A stretch of 55,523 nucleotides of DNA from an uncultured Pseudoflavonifractor sp. (GTDB lineage Bacteria; Bacillota; Clostridia; Oscillospirales; Oscillospiraceae), in the NCBI GenBank assembly GCA_947644625.1, contig CANRZY010000003.1, positions 1 through 55,523 of the forward strand. Direction: 5' to 3'. Both the position numbers and the translations under genes were made by a program. Shown here one piece after another: positions 1-10,297 of this stretch. Below the pieces are notes generated by a model. The model was not told where the DNA came from, ran no database searches, and saw only the letters and a program-made list of their open reading frames with translations. Every line of letters starts with the position of its first letter. The first letter of the stretch is position 1.

Positions 1-3000
1 AGATCCCCCCCAACTCCTGTTCTCCGGCGTGCAGGGCCTTATAGACCCGCTCTCCCGCCGTTTTGTTGAATGGGTTTGCCGTTGCTTTCCAGCTCTTGTT
101 TTGGAGCTGCCACAGTACCGCCCGCTCTGCTGTGGTCAATCCCTCCATAGACTGGATGGCCTTCTCCGCTTCCTTCTGGGTAACACTACCGTTGTCGTCG
201 ACGGCCTTTACCGCCTCCTTCGCGGCTACATACTGCTCCGGGGTTATCCCGGCGGCGACCCCGGCCTCCAGTCTGGCGTACTCGCTCTCACTCATGACCG
301 CCCAGAGAGCCGCTATTTGCTCGCTCTGGTCTCCTGCCGTATCCACGGCGGCCCGGTACAGCTCCAGGGTAGAGGCCCCTTTCCCAGCCTTTTCCCGAAC
401 CTCACCCATGCCCATGGCGATTTCCCACGCCGTGGCCGGGTCCATGCCCTTCTTGGTGCATTTCAGATATTCCTCCACGGCATCGGCGGCTTTCAGCTCC
501 AGGTAGTCGTTCATGCTCTGGTCCTTCAGGATGGTTTCCATCTTGGCATACTGGGACGGCTCCCCGTTCTCCGTCTCCATTTCTGTCCCCAGCATGGACC
601 CCAGGATTGCTTTTTTCACGCCGTCGCCCATGCCCATCCTCTGAAGGATCCCATACTGGTCCGATTGCTTGACGCCTACCACAGACCCGGCCCACGCCGC
701 CCAGTCCGCCAGGGACCCACCGGCCCTCTGGACGGCAGCTGCCGTCTCGGCGTAATCCTTGGCCTCGTAATCATCATGCAGCTCCGCCTTTGCCCACTCA
801 GCAGCCAGGTCATAGAGCTTCTTGACCATCCTTGCCTGGACCTCCGGCGCCGCCGCCGCAAATGCTGCCGATCCGGTGAGATCGTCCAGCTCACCCGCCA
901 CCGTGTCCTTCCATACCCCGTCGTAGAGCTGCTTCTGGTACGGGGACAGCTTCCGCGTCTCGCCGTCTATGGTGACGCTCTTGGGTGTGTTTGCCGGGAT
1001 GACTTCTGCGTATCCATCCTCATAGAGCCCCGCCAGGACCCGGGCGGAGGCGTCTCCGCCCTTTCCCATGCGGTTGTTCAGGATGTCTCCCACCCTCGTT
1101 TCCAGGGCGCTCCCTGTCAGACCAGACAGCCCGGGCTTCTCCGCCGTCTCCAGCATATCCTCATAGGTGGTGGCAAATGCCGGGGATATCCAGCGCAAAG
1201 CGCCCAAAGCGTAGCTCTTGACGTTGGCCGCCGGGACACCACCGAAGTAGGCGGCCACGGTCTCCACCGCTTTATCCAGACCTCCCAGGTAGTCCGCCCC
1301 GTTTCTGCGGAAGTATTCTCCCAGGTCTCCTCCGTTTTTCAGGATGTCGAAGCCCTCCTGGATCAAAGTCCGGATCTGGCCGCTGGATTCCACGATCTGC
1401 CCCAGGACCTCGGCCACCTGTGCCGCCCCCGGAGTGTCGATCCCATACCACTTGTCTCCGGTGATGATAGCCCCCAGCAACTCCGCCGCCAGATCCCCAC
1501 CGGCAATCATTCCGGCGTTGTCCTGTGCGAATCCCTGGAGGAACTGTTTCCCGGCGGATTCAAAGGTGAAGTTCCCGTCCTCGTCCCGGTATCTCTTTCC
1601 CTTGGACTTTGCCATGTTGTTCAGGAAGTTGATGACCTCGATCCCCAGCGCGGCCAGGATCACGCCCAGGATGGCCCGGCCCGCTTTTCCCCTGGAATCC
1701 CGGAACTCCTCCTCGGTTGCCCTTCCTGCGTCCCACTCCCGCTTCATTCTCTGGGCCTCTGCCACGGTCTGGCGGAGCATGTTGTACTGTTGGATGGGGA
1801 CCGTCTTAAAGAGGGTAAGAGTCCTCCACCCGGCCCCGGAGCGCCGCATGATCTGGGCCCGGTGCATAACGTCGTACATGGGCTGGGAACGGGAGACCGC
1901 CTCCTCAAACTCCTTCGCCACCTCCTGATAGAACGGGCTCTGTCCGGCGGCGATCTGCTCCGGCGATCCCATCTCCAGCTCCGGTCGATCCCGGCGCACC
2001 TTGTTCTCTGCCCATCCCCAGATGGCTTTGACGGTCCATCCGTCCATGGCGGTGATGGATCCGCCGCCAAAGAGGAATTTCAGAGCCTTATTCTCCGATA
2101 GCTTGGATGGGTTATTTTTGAGCTGGGCCGTCTCCGGCGTGGCGTATCCCATAAGCCGATAAGCCAGCTCGCTTGTGTAGGCGTTGATAAGGGCGTCGTC
2201 CGTTTTCAGCGCGGCGGGGATGTTGGGGATGTTCTCCCACCCCAGATATGCCCCGGCCAGCGGGTAGGACATGGCCTGCTTGAACACGATGGAGGGATTG
2301 AATCCGAACACGGAGGAGATGTAATTGCTCAGAAGCGTGTCCATAAATTCCGGCCCGCTCCGCTCCTTGATCTTCCCGCCCTGAAGCTCGTCCAGAAGAT
2401 CGTTGATATAGTCTAACCCCTCCTTGCCCCATTTTCCGGTGATAACTTTTTCCATACTATTCTTGGCTGTCCTCCAGTTAAGGAGGGTCTCCCAATTCCG
2501 GGTGGGGATCGCCATGCCCACAAAGCGGGAGGTCTGGTCCACATGACGCTCGAAGGCGTCAATGGCGCTGATGTTGTAGCTGGGATTCTCGGCGTACTGC
2601 CTGGATTTCATGTGTCCCACGCCCTCGGCGGTCACGTCGAATACGCCCACCTCGATCTTGGTGAAATTTTGGTCGGTGAAGATGGGGGCGTAGTTCTCAC
2701 TCTGGGCCTTGTCATAACCAAAGAGGGCATTGGATACCCGGTTGATCCTCTCCTTGGCGAATTGGTTGTAGTATCGCTCCAGCAGGCCCGCCAGCTCCCG
2801 CTCCTCCGGCGTCAGATCCGATACGATCTTTTTCACCGTTTCCGGGGCCAGCTTGATCGTCCGCCCCTGGGCAAGTGCCTCTTGCCGCTTCCCCTGGGAA
2901 TATAGCTCCTTTTCCACGAAGGTCCGGCCCCCGGTCATGTGCCGGAGGTTATCGTAGTTCTTGCTTTCCAGATAGAGCTGCACCTTCTGGGTGGGGGTCA

Positions 3001-6000
3001 TGTAGACCTTGATGGTGTCCCCAAAAACGGGCTTATCTCCCATGCCCAGCTCCACCAGCTCCGGGACCTCCAGCTCGTACCATACCGCGTCCTCTCCCTG
3101 GCCGTCCGCCGTCTTGACCCATTCCCGGCGTTCATTCAGGAAGTTCTCCAGAAGACGCTCCGCCTGCACCTTGTAGGCCCTAACGTCACGCTCTCCCTTT
3201 TCAAGCTGCTTTGCCATGGAGAAAAATTCTCCATCCGGATCCCAGCCGCCCATGCGCTCCAGGACGTTTATGGGGGTGAGGTGTCCCATGTTAAGGGCCG
3301 GATACTGCCCCTCCGGCTTATAGGGCTTTCCATCTCTGGCCCCGCCCTTGGCCCCTTCGATCTCCCGCTTGCTGCTCTCGTATACATCGGCAAACAGGCG
3401 GCCCATCTCGTCGTTTATGACGTTGTTCCGGTTGTAGAACTCTGTCCGCAGACCCACGGCGGCCTTGTAGAGATCCTGGAGGGCGCTCACGTCCATATCT
3501 CCGATCTTATCCATGTCCAGCCGGGTCACGATCCGCTCCAGCTCCTTCGACGGAAGGAAGTTGGGATCCTCCTCCTTTGCGGCTTTATACATATCCGCAA
3601 GGTCTCTCCAGGTGGCCTGGTGTTTTTCGCTCCACCGGAGCTCATTGGCCGCCCCCACAGCGTAGAGGTCGATGTCTCCCAGCACTTCCTCCCATGCCGC
3701 TTTCAGATCCTTGGGAGCCCGGTTCCGGTTTTTGGAGAGCCACTGGAGTTGTTTCATCGTCTTTTGCTGAAGCTCCCGCAGCTCCTTGTGTTCCCGCTGC
3801 CTCCGTGCCGCCTCCCGGCGCCTATCCCGTTCCTCGGCCCGCCGGAGTGTTTCCGCCTGTCTGGCCCTGGCGGCCTTCTCCCGCTCCTGGGCGATCTTGA
3901 CCCCCGTCCTGTCTCGCAGCTTGATCTCCAGATTTGCTTTCTCTGCAAAGGAGCGCAGATGGTATTCCATCTGCCTCTCCATTGCTTCCAGCAGCTCATC
4001 CTCCGGGACGTGTTCCTCCTGGGCAAGCTGGGCGGTATACTCCGCCAGGCTCACCTTTTCGTCCTTGCCTTCTTCTGCAAGCTGGACGATCCTCTTCAGG
4101 ACCTCGCTCATGTCCAGGTCCGTCTCGTCAAACATCCCCGGGAGGCTGTCCGCAAGGTTCATATTCCACACATCCACGCCCGGGTCGTTTATGTCCGACG
4201 TGAGGTAGATCCCGGCGGCAAAGGCCCGCTTCCGGATCTCGTTCCAGTCGTCCCCGAACTCGCCCCTGATCTGGTCATTGACGTGGATCCTACCTCCGGC
4301 CACAAGGGCGCGGCCCGCCTTTGCGTATTCCTCCGCCTGGACGGTCATAGCCCCCTCCCGGTACATACGGTCAAAGAACACCGCCTTGTCCTCCTCGGTG
4401 ATGAACCCTTGCTTCAGGAGCCGATCCGCGAAGCCGTCAATGTATCTTCCCAGCTCCGCTTTCTTTCCCTCCGGGGTGGCAAACAGCGCCATGAGGCTTT
4501 GCCTCATATCCCGCTTGGCGATGATGGGCCTGGATCCCGCCACCGGCTTTTTGACCTTCGGCGCTTCCGGTGTCGTCCGCTCCGTCCCTTGCAGCTCTGC
4601 AAGCCTGTCCCGGGCCTCCTGGATCTCCCGCTCCACATCCCCCATGGCATTGATCCCACTGCTGGCGATGATGGCTTCCTGGTACTCTCGGCTCTCGATC
4701 CGCTTCAGCCGGTCCCGGAGCCACGCGATCTCCCGCTCGGTATCGTCTGTATCATCCACCGAAAATTTGGTCCCGTCTCCCGGAGACGCAAATTCTTCGG
4801 ACTGATACGGTGTTTCGGTCAGCTCTCCCCTTCCAGCATCTCCCCGGTCCCTGCGATCTCCCGGGCCTTGTTTAGCAACTCCTGTTCCGTCGCGTCCCTG
4901 TGGTCCGCCAGATAGTCGCACATCTCCAGCATATTTTCCTCTGTTTTCAACGTCAGGAAAATAACTGCTCCCATTCCTTTGCTCACTCCGCACAGCTTTA
5001 ATCCATCGATCAAAAGCTGTTCCCTCTTGGTCGGCTTCATAATCAAATCCCTCCACATAACGTTTCATTGCCTCTCCGGCCCAGGCTGCTTCCTCGCCCC
5101 CCAACGCATAGAGTGGTGTATTTTCCGTTCCGTCTCCAATTCCGTAGACAGCAAAGACCGTTACGCCCTTTTCCTCGGCGTATACCCAGTAGGTGGCCGC
5201 GTCCAGCCGCTCTCCCGCCGTCTCCATCTTCCGGTTGAGCAATTCCCATTCCCTTGGCTCAAGGCGGGGCCTCCAATATTTTCCGCTGCCTCCCATTTTA
5301 CTCTCTTTTCTGTCCCTTTGCAAGGACAGCTCCTCCCCCTGAAGCTGCCTCCGTAGCTCTGAGGCGAAGTCTCCCGGCTCCTCCTGCATGGAATACCGCT
5401 CCGGCGTCCGTTTCCGTCCGTCGCTGTCGGTGTCCGTTTCCTCCCGTACCAAAAGATCCCCGTCCGGCTCCCGCTCGGCAAGTACAGTATCCTCGTCCCC
5501 CAGATCCGGCGGTGTCTCTCTCCGCTGCTCCGCCGTCATGGAGCGCCGCTTTGCGGCGTCCCTGGCCTCGATCTCTCCGGCTGTGTTTTTATACATATCG
5601 CGGAAGATTCCGCTTGCGTCCGCCACTTCTTGCTTCAGTCTACACATTTCGCGGAACCATTTTTCAGTCCGTAGCTCCTCGTATAGACCATCCTGAATGG
5701 CTTCGTATCTTTTGTAATCCTCCTCTCGCCCTTCTTTCAAAAAGAGTTCTCCCAGTACATCTTCCAGCTCCTGGTATATTGCCCATTTGTTTCTTTGCTC
5801 CTGGGTTAGGTCCGCAAGGGCTTTGTCATACCTTCTCTGGATTTCCTGGTTTTTTTCATCGCCTCCCCTTCGTTTCCAATACTCCGGGCTTGCCCCCGGG
5901 GTAAAGCCCTCCGCCTTCTGGATGGCGTGTTGGATCTCATGGATCAGAGTCTCCTCCGGCGCTCCCCGGAGTTTTTCAGAGATGGCGATACTGTTATCCC

Positions 6001-9000
6001 TTGGCCTGTATTCGCCCAGCGCGCCTCCCGTCAGGGCTCCAAACATGACCCTGGCATCCCGGAGCTGCGGGTAGTTTTCAAACAGGGCATCATGCTCCAG
6101 AATGTCCTCCAGAGTGGCATTTCCTCGCGCAACGCGCTCATTCAAGCGCCCAGGCTCCCGCCCCCATGTCTCGTCCAACTGTTTTAGTCTGTTTTGTTCC
6201 TCGTCGGTCATCTCGGAATAAAACATCTTCTCCATGAGCTTCTGATACTCCGCATATTCTGGGTGGGCCCTGGAAAACTTTGCGTCTCCGCTCTTGTGGT
6301 ACTTCATGCCGCTGTCGTCGATCTCGAACCGCCACAGCCCATCCATGCCCTGGAACCAGCCCGTCTCCCGGCGGATGGTCTCCATGTCCGTTCCGGCCTT
6401 CTCCATCTCCCGGGCCCTGGAAAGGCTCTCCAGGTCTGCCCGGTTGGCATTCTCCCCGCCGTAGGACCATTTTTCCGGGGGCCCTGTCGTCCGGTCCGTT
6501 GCCCCCGCGATCTCACTTCCCGTCCCGGCCTCCCAACTCTCCACAGCCTCCCGCACGTCCCCCTGGTATCTCTCGGCATGGGCAGAGAATGCGTTGATCC
6601 CGGCGTATGCGTCCGCCATGATCTCCTCCATAACAGCCAGATACGCCTCGTCGATCTCGTCCGCGCTGGCGTTCTCCGGAATGTCGATCACACCCCGGAG
6701 CTTCTGGATATAGGTCTCCACGATTTTCCCGAACTCCTCCGGTCCATACCGCTCCGCGATCCTATCCTCCAGCTCTCGAATGAGCCCCGGCGTCTGGGTG
6801 GCCTTGTCATGGAAAATCTCATGGTCCGCGATCTGGTCCGGCGTCAGGCGCATATGATCCGCCTGTATGACGATCTTTCCCGGAGAGTATACCCCCCGGA
6901 CCCTTGTAATTCCGCTGCCGGTCTGGACGGGGATCTGGCCCAGCACAAAGGACGGGGTGATCCCCGCTTCCTCCTGCACTCTGCGGGCGGTGGAACGTAG
7001 CCCTTCATCCCAGTCCTTCTCCGGGATCAGCGTCACCGATTGCTCCTCCGTCCCTCCCTCAATACCCAGAGAGGCGGCGCTTACCTTTTCCCAGCGTAGA
7101 GCCTTTCCACGATTCTGTCTCTCAACTGCCGCTCGGCCCTGTTCAGCGGGGCGGGCTTTTCCTCCTGCGCCCTCTGCCACGCCTCCAGTCTGCTCTCCGG
7201 CACTGATACTGCGAACCCGTCCCGGGTCTCCATCAGATACCTGGACCCCTGCTCCCGCTGTTTCCTTGCCATATCCATCTATCCTTTCCGGCCCGGCCTG
7301 GGCCATGTCGTTTTCCAAAGAGGGGAGGGATAACCCCTCCGGCTGCTTGACTTCTGGCTCCTGCTGTGGTATTCTCTCCGCAGAAGGTTCAGGAACCGCT
7401 ACGGTGTCGAAAGCGCCCGCAAGGGAGGCCCGCCCGTCGGAAGGCGGTTGCTGGGCCTTTTTTTCTCCGAGTATGACATTCCCGTTCTCGTCGATCACCT
7501 CATGGACGTAGTATCTTCCATCCCGTTTGTCCTTCGTTACAATGACGCCCAGGTATGTCGGCTTTCCCCGGTAGGTGACGGGGGCCATGAAGGTGTGGGT
7601 ATCATATCCCCGCCCTTCATAGTTTTCTATGGTATCAATTTCCAGCCCATCCCGGATCACGTCTGGGACTGCGGCAAAGGTTTCAACCTTCGCCTGACCA
7701 GCTCCGTGTCCCACCAGCCCATTTTTGATCCTGGATCTGGAAAACAGCACATCCCCGAACCCTGGCCGGGTTGCTTTTCCTCCCATCTTTTCGATGAACC
7801 CCAGAACCCGGTCTACCATTTTTCCCTCTTTTGGCAGCTCGTGTCCCGTCACCGTCGCCACCGGGGCCACCACCCCTCGGATCTGCGGGATCGTTTCCTG
7901 CATTTCCTGTACCAGCGTTTTTTGTCCGCTCTCCTTCTGGAGGGCGGTTTTTTCTACGGCGGTTCCCGCATCCGGCTCCTGTGGCAGCTCCGGAAGGGAT
8001 ATCCCCGGCAATCCCCCGGCCCCCGGCGCGGCGACAGCGAGGTGGGAATCCTTCGTTTCCCCTGCGATCCCCGCCTTGGTGACCGCCTGAAGGATCTCCA
8101 CCGCCTGCCGGTCCATCTCTGTGGCCACCGGATTTCCCGCAGCCAAAGCGGCGATCTCCGCCACGCTCTGGTCGTATTCCGCCTTTGCTTCCTGGTATGT
8201 AGCCATGTCCCCAGCCTTGGCGGCAGACTGGGCCTTCTGGTAGGCGGCGGCCCCCTTTGCGGCCTTCTGGCCCATCATATTCTTGGTGTACCAATCCCAC
8301 GCCCCGTTGACCGCCTTCATCTCCGCCTCCACGGCGGCGTCCCCCGGGTGGAGGTCCGGGTGGAGGTCCTTTGCCATCTGCCGGTATTTTGCTTTCGCCT
8401 CCGCCTCGGAGAGTCCCCCAAACAGCTCCTTTGCCTTCGCCTCGTCCGCGTCCATTTTGGCCGCCTCGGTCGGACTGGCGGTGTAGTTTCTGGTGAGATA
8501 CCCGATGGCAGAGAAGGCGAAGCCCACCAGCGCTTCCTCCGCTACGGCTCCCGGATCCGGCTCATATCCGTATGGATCCCGGAGGTATAGGCTTCCCTGG
8601 GTGACGCCCGATCTCGCCGCCCCGCCTCCGGCTCCGGCAAGCCCGGCAACGACGGTCCTGGCCAGCATATTTTCCGTGAGCCCATGGGCTTTCAAAAACG
8701 CCGTCCCCGCAGCTCCAACCCCGGACGCGGCGGCGCCGCCTGCGGCTCCGGCGGCGGCAGAGCCCAGCACGTCCAGGCCGTATTCTCCCACCTCCATTTT
8801 TCCCGTCGCCACATTTCCCAATCCCTGGATGGCCGTAGTTCCTCCCATAGAGGCCGCCCCGGAGAGGGACGCCTGGGCAATAGGAGCCAGGGAGGCAAAC
8901 CCCGGAATGAGCGTCAGCCCCTTTGCCAAGGTGGTCATAAGGGCTACCGTTCCGCCCACGCTTCCCACCGTCGCCGCCGTCGGATTCTGCTCCGTGGCCT

Positions 9001-10297
9001 GCTGGGTGTCCTTCAGGAGGTCGCTGTACCAGTCGCTCCCTTCCTCGCTTTCCCCAGGCGCGTCTGCTCCTGCCAGCTTTGCGATCCCCGCCCCCAGCGC
9101 GGCGGACATGGAGGATATCCCGGATTTCCGCAGAAAGTTCAGTGTCGCGGCCTCTATGGCGTTAAACTGCTTTTGCGCGATCAGGTCCATGTAGGCGTAG
9201 GCTTCCTCCGGGCTCCTGGTCTTGTAGATATAGTTAAACAGCTTTACCTGGTCCGGGTCGATCTCCTCATACTGTCGCACATAGGAGTTTAGCCCCCGGC
9301 TCTTTGCGGTGGGGTCTCCGTTGATGATGTCATAGAGGAGGTCATCGTATCCGCTCTCCAGGTATTTCCCTTTCATATCCAGTTTCGTTTCTTTTCCATT
9401 GGCCGTCGGCCTGTATATGCTCTCCTCCTCGAAATCCTTCTCCCCCCGCAGGGCCTCATAGACGAGATATTCCCTGTTGAACTTCTCCTGGGCGATCTTT
9501 CCCTGAAGGGCCTTGTTCTGCTCCACAATATCCAGGTACTCCTTCTCCGCGGCGTCCACCCTTGTCTGAGCCTGTGCCCTCTGCTCCATGGTTCCATACC
9601 GCATGGCGCCGGAGAGGATGGCCTTCTCCGTTCCCAGGGCCTTCTTGGCCTCCTTCTCCCGGGCCTCCAGGTCCGGGAGCTGCGCTTCCCAGCCGTTGAT
9701 CCGCCCCCGGAACGCTTCCGGGGCGGTGTACGCCTCGTAGCTTCTCCGGTATCTGTCGTATTTTTTCGCTTCCTGCTGGTATTTTGTAATGGCCTGGGTG
9801 TAGGCCAGCGCCCGCTCGGGGGTAGGGCTCTCCCGGTAAGCCCGTTCCAGTCCCGCCAGCTCCGTCTCTCCGGCGGTCAGGATCTTATAGCTTCCGTTCA
9901 GCCCATTCACAATCTCGTCCCAGTCCTCGACCAGATCCTCCCGATCCCGGCCCATGTCCGTCACCGTGGGCAGCTTCGCCCGGATCTCCTCCTGCCGCGC
10001 CCGGGTCTGCTGAGCCGCCCCCTGGAGGAAGGAGCTGGACTTTTTGGGGCTCTGCCGTTCCGTCCCGCCCGCGGTGGAGCGTCCCGCTGCCGCCTGCAAG
10101 AAGGGGCTGGACTTCTTCTCCGGGCTCCCCAGGGGCGCGCCGCCCCCACCCCCCAGGTCCTCCCGGGGAGTGGGGGCGGTGTACCGGGGATCCGTCGGCG
10201 GCTCTGCCGCCATGCGGATCCCGCGTACCCCTTGCGGGTATTGTTTCTGCCGTTGTCTGGACTGCTCGGCCATACCTTTCAGAAATTCACTGCTCAC
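1..10297 (-). CDS. Giant phage polyvalent protein (3' end outside window)
   Basis: One open frame of 3,432 codons with no stop runs off the left edge. The GTG start (10297) overlaps the previous stop as GTGA and has AAAGGAGG upstream. Visible parts: coiled N-terminus; Gly/Ala-rich hydrophobic stretch at about 435-605; J-domain-like segment with HPD at 646-648; a segment at about 846-936 resembling the LPD3 / barnase-EndoU type domain of phage polyvalent proteins (VGHGAGQAKVE, GRGYDTHTF); HEIFH at 1159-1163; HEIQH at 1453-1457; charged coiled coil at about 2133-2190; a conserved-looking block at about 2590-2645. The end in view (ITPEQYVAAK) resembles the usual C-terminal segment of this class, so the stop is probably near. 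Proteins of this kind are thought to be packaged and ejected with the genome to act early in the host. It is last in the virion cluster. Function is inferred from architecture only. Confidence 0.85.
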   Translation of the reverse strand, partial: MSSEFLKGMAEQSRQRQKQYPQGVRGIRMAAEPPTDPRYTAPTPREDLGGGGGAPLGSPEKKSSPFLQAAAGRSTAGGTERQSPKKSSSFLQGAAQQTRARQEEIRAKLPTVTDMGRDREDLVEDWDEIVNGLNGSYKILTAGETELAGLERAYRESPTPERALAYTQAITKYQQEAKKYDRYRRSYEAYTAPEAFRGRINGWEAQLPDLEAREKEAKKALGTEKAILSGAMRYGTMEQRAQAQTRVDAAEKEYLDIVEQNKALQGKIAQEKFNREYLVYEALRGEKDFEEESIYRPTANGKETKLDMKGKYLESGYDDLLYDIINGDPTAKSRGLNSYVRQYEEIDPDQVKLFNYIYKTRSPEEAYAYMDLIAQKQFNAIEAATLNFLRKSGISSMSAALGAGIAKLAGADAPGESEEGSDWYSDLLKDTQQATEQNPTAATVGSVGGTVALMTTLAKGLTLIPGFASLAPIAQASLSGAASMGGTTAIQGLGNVATGKMEVGEYGLDVLGSAAAGAAGGAAASGVGAAGTAFLKAHGLTENMLARTVVAGLAGAGGGAARSGVTQGSLYLRDPYGYEPDPGAVAEEALVGFAFSAIGYLTRNYTASPTEAAKMDADEAKAKELFGGLSEAEAKAKYRQMAKDLHPDLHPGDAAVEAEMKAVNGAWDWYTKNMMGQKAAKGAAAYQKAQSAAKAGDMATYQEAKAEYDQSVAEIAALAAGNPVATEMDRQAVEILQAVTKAGIAGETKDSHLAVAAPGAGGLPGISLPELPQEPDAGTAVEKTALQKESGQKTLVQEMQETIPQIRGVVAPVATVTGHELPKEGKMVDRVLGFIEKMGGKATRPGFGDVLFSRSRIKNGLVGHGAGQAKVETFAAVPDVIRDGLEIDTIENYEGRGYDTHTFMAPVTYRGKPTYLGVIVTKDKRDGRYYVHEVIDENGNVILGEKKAQQPPSDGRASLAGAFDTVAVPEPSAERIPQQEPEVKQPEGLSLPSLENDMAQAGPERIDGYGKETAGAGVQVSDGDPGRVRSISAGEQTGGVAEGAGGKARPAEQGRAAVERQNRGKALRWEKVSAASLGIEGGTEEQSVTLIPEKDWDEGLRSTARRVQEEAGITPSFVLGQIPVQTGSGITRVRGVYSPGKIVIQADHMRLTPDQIADHEIFHDKATQTPGLIRELEDRIAERYGPEEFGKIVETYIQKLRGVIDIPENASADEIDEAYLAVMEEIMADAYAGINAFSAHAERYQGDVREAVESWEAGTGSEIAGATDRTTGPPEKWSYGGENANRADLESLSRAREMEKAGTDMETIRRETGWFQGMDGLWRFEIDDSGMKYHKSGDAKFSRAHPEYAEYQKLMEKMFYSEMTDEEQNRLKQLDETWGREPGRLNERVARGNATLEDILEHDALFENYPQLRDARVMFGALTGGALGEYRPRDNSIAISEKLRGAPEETLIHEIQHAIQKAEGFTPGASPEYWKRRGGDEKNQEIQRRYDKALADLTQEQRNKWAIYQELEDVLGELFLKEGREEDYKRYEAIQDGLYEELRTEKWFREMCRLKQEVADASGIFRDMYKNTAGEIEARDAAKRRSMTAEQRRETPPDLGDEDTVLAEREPDGDLLVREETDTDSDGRKRTPERYSMQEEPGDFASELRRQLQGEELSLQRDRKESKMGGSGKYWRPRLEPREWELLNRKMETAGERLDAATYWVYAEEKGVTVFAVYGIGDGTENTPLYALGGEEAAWAGEAMKRYVEGFDYEADQEGTAFDRWIKAVRSEQRNGSSYFPDVENRGKYAGDVRLSGGPQGRDGTGVAKQGPGDRRDRGDAGRGELTETPYQSEEFASPGDGTKFSVDDTDDTEREIAWLRDRLKRIESREYQEAIIASSGINAMGDVEREIQEARDRLAELQGTERTTPEAPKVKKPVAGSRPIIAKRDMRQSLMALFATPEGKKAELGRYIDGFADRLLKQGFITEEDKAVFFDRMYREGAMTVQAEEYAKAGRALVAGGRIHVNDQIRGEFGDDWNEIRKRAFAAGIYLTSDINDPGVDVWNMNLADSLPGMFDETDLDMSEVLKRIVQLAEEGKDEKVSLAEYTAQLAQEEHVPEDELLEAMERQMEYHLRSFAEKANLEIKLRDRTGVKIAQEREKAARARQAETLRRAEERDRRREAARRQREHKELRELQQKTMKQLQWLSKNRNRAPKDLKAAWEEVLGDIDLYAVGAANELRWSEKHQATWRDLADMYKAAKEEDPNFLPSKELERIVTRLDMDKIGDMDVSALQDLYKAAVGLRTEFYNRNNVINDEMGRLFADVYESSKREIEGAKGGARDGKPYKPEGQYPALNMGHLTPINVLERMGGWDPDGEFFSMAKQLEKGERDVRAYKVQAERLLENFLNERREWVKTADGQGEDAVWYELEVPELVELGMGDKPVFGDTIKVYMTPTQKVQLYLESKNYDNLRHMTGGRTFVEKELYSQGKRQEALAQGRTIKLAPETVKKIVSDLTPEERELAGLLERYYNQFAKERINRVSNALFGYDKAQSENYAPIFTDQNFTKIEVGVFDVTAEGVGHMKSRQYAENPSYNISAIDAFERHVDQTSRFVGMAIPTRNWETLLNWRTAKNSMEKVITGKWGKEGLDYINDLLDELQGGKIKERSGPEFMDTLLSNYISSVFGFNPSIVFKQAMSYPLAGAYLGWENIPNIPAALKTDDALINAYTSELAYRLMGYATPETAQLKNNPSKLSENKALKFLFGGGSITAMDGWTVKAIWGWAENKVRRDRPELEMGSPEQIAAGQSPFYQEVAKEFEEAVSRSQPMYDVMHRAQIMRRSGAGWRTLTLFKTVPIQQYNMLRQTVAEAQRMKREWDAGRATEEEFRDSRGKAGRAILGVILAALGIEVINFLNNMAKSKGKRYRDEDGNFTFESAGKQFLQGFAQDNAGMIAGGDLAAELLGAIITGDKWYGIDTPGAAQVAEVLGQIVESSGQIRTLIQEGFDILKNGGDLGEYFRRNGADYLGGLDKAVETVAAYFGGVPAANVKSYALGALRWISPAFATTYEDMLETAEKPGLSGLTGSALETRVGDILNNRMGKGGDASARVLAGLYEDGYAEVIPANTPKSVTIDGETRKLSPYQKQLYDGVWKDTVAGELDDLTGSAAFAAAAPEVQARMVKKLYDLAAEWAKAELHDDYEAKDYAETAAAVQRAGGSLADWAAWAGSVVGVKQSDQYGILQRMGMGDGVKKAILGSMLGTEMETENGEPSQYAKMETILKDQSMNDYLELKAADAVEEYLKCTKKGMDPATAWEIAMGMGEVREKAGKGASTLELYRAAVDTAGDQSEQIAALWAVMSESEYARLEAGVAAGITPEQYVAAKEAVKAVDDNGSVTQKEAEKAIQSMEGLTTAERAVLWQLQNKSWKATANPFNKTAGERVYKALHAGEQELGGI
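10188..10243 (-). repeat. Dispersed palindromic element, copy C (in giant gene)
   Basis: About 56 bp closely matching the elements at 15455-15509 and 22139-22196: a GCCGTCGGCGGC / GCCGCC hairpin, then a GGATCC core, then a CCCCTTGCGGG arm. It lies near codons 19-36 of the giant gene. Here it is read in a different frame (VRGIRMAAEPPTD) from the other two copies. Confidence 0.7.

Noticed and set aside
29-9292. Several plus-strand open frames of 100 to 690 codons in the first 10 kb
   Set aside because: All are antisense shadows of the giant minus-strand gene; their translations are Pro/Arg/Ser rich without recognisable domains.
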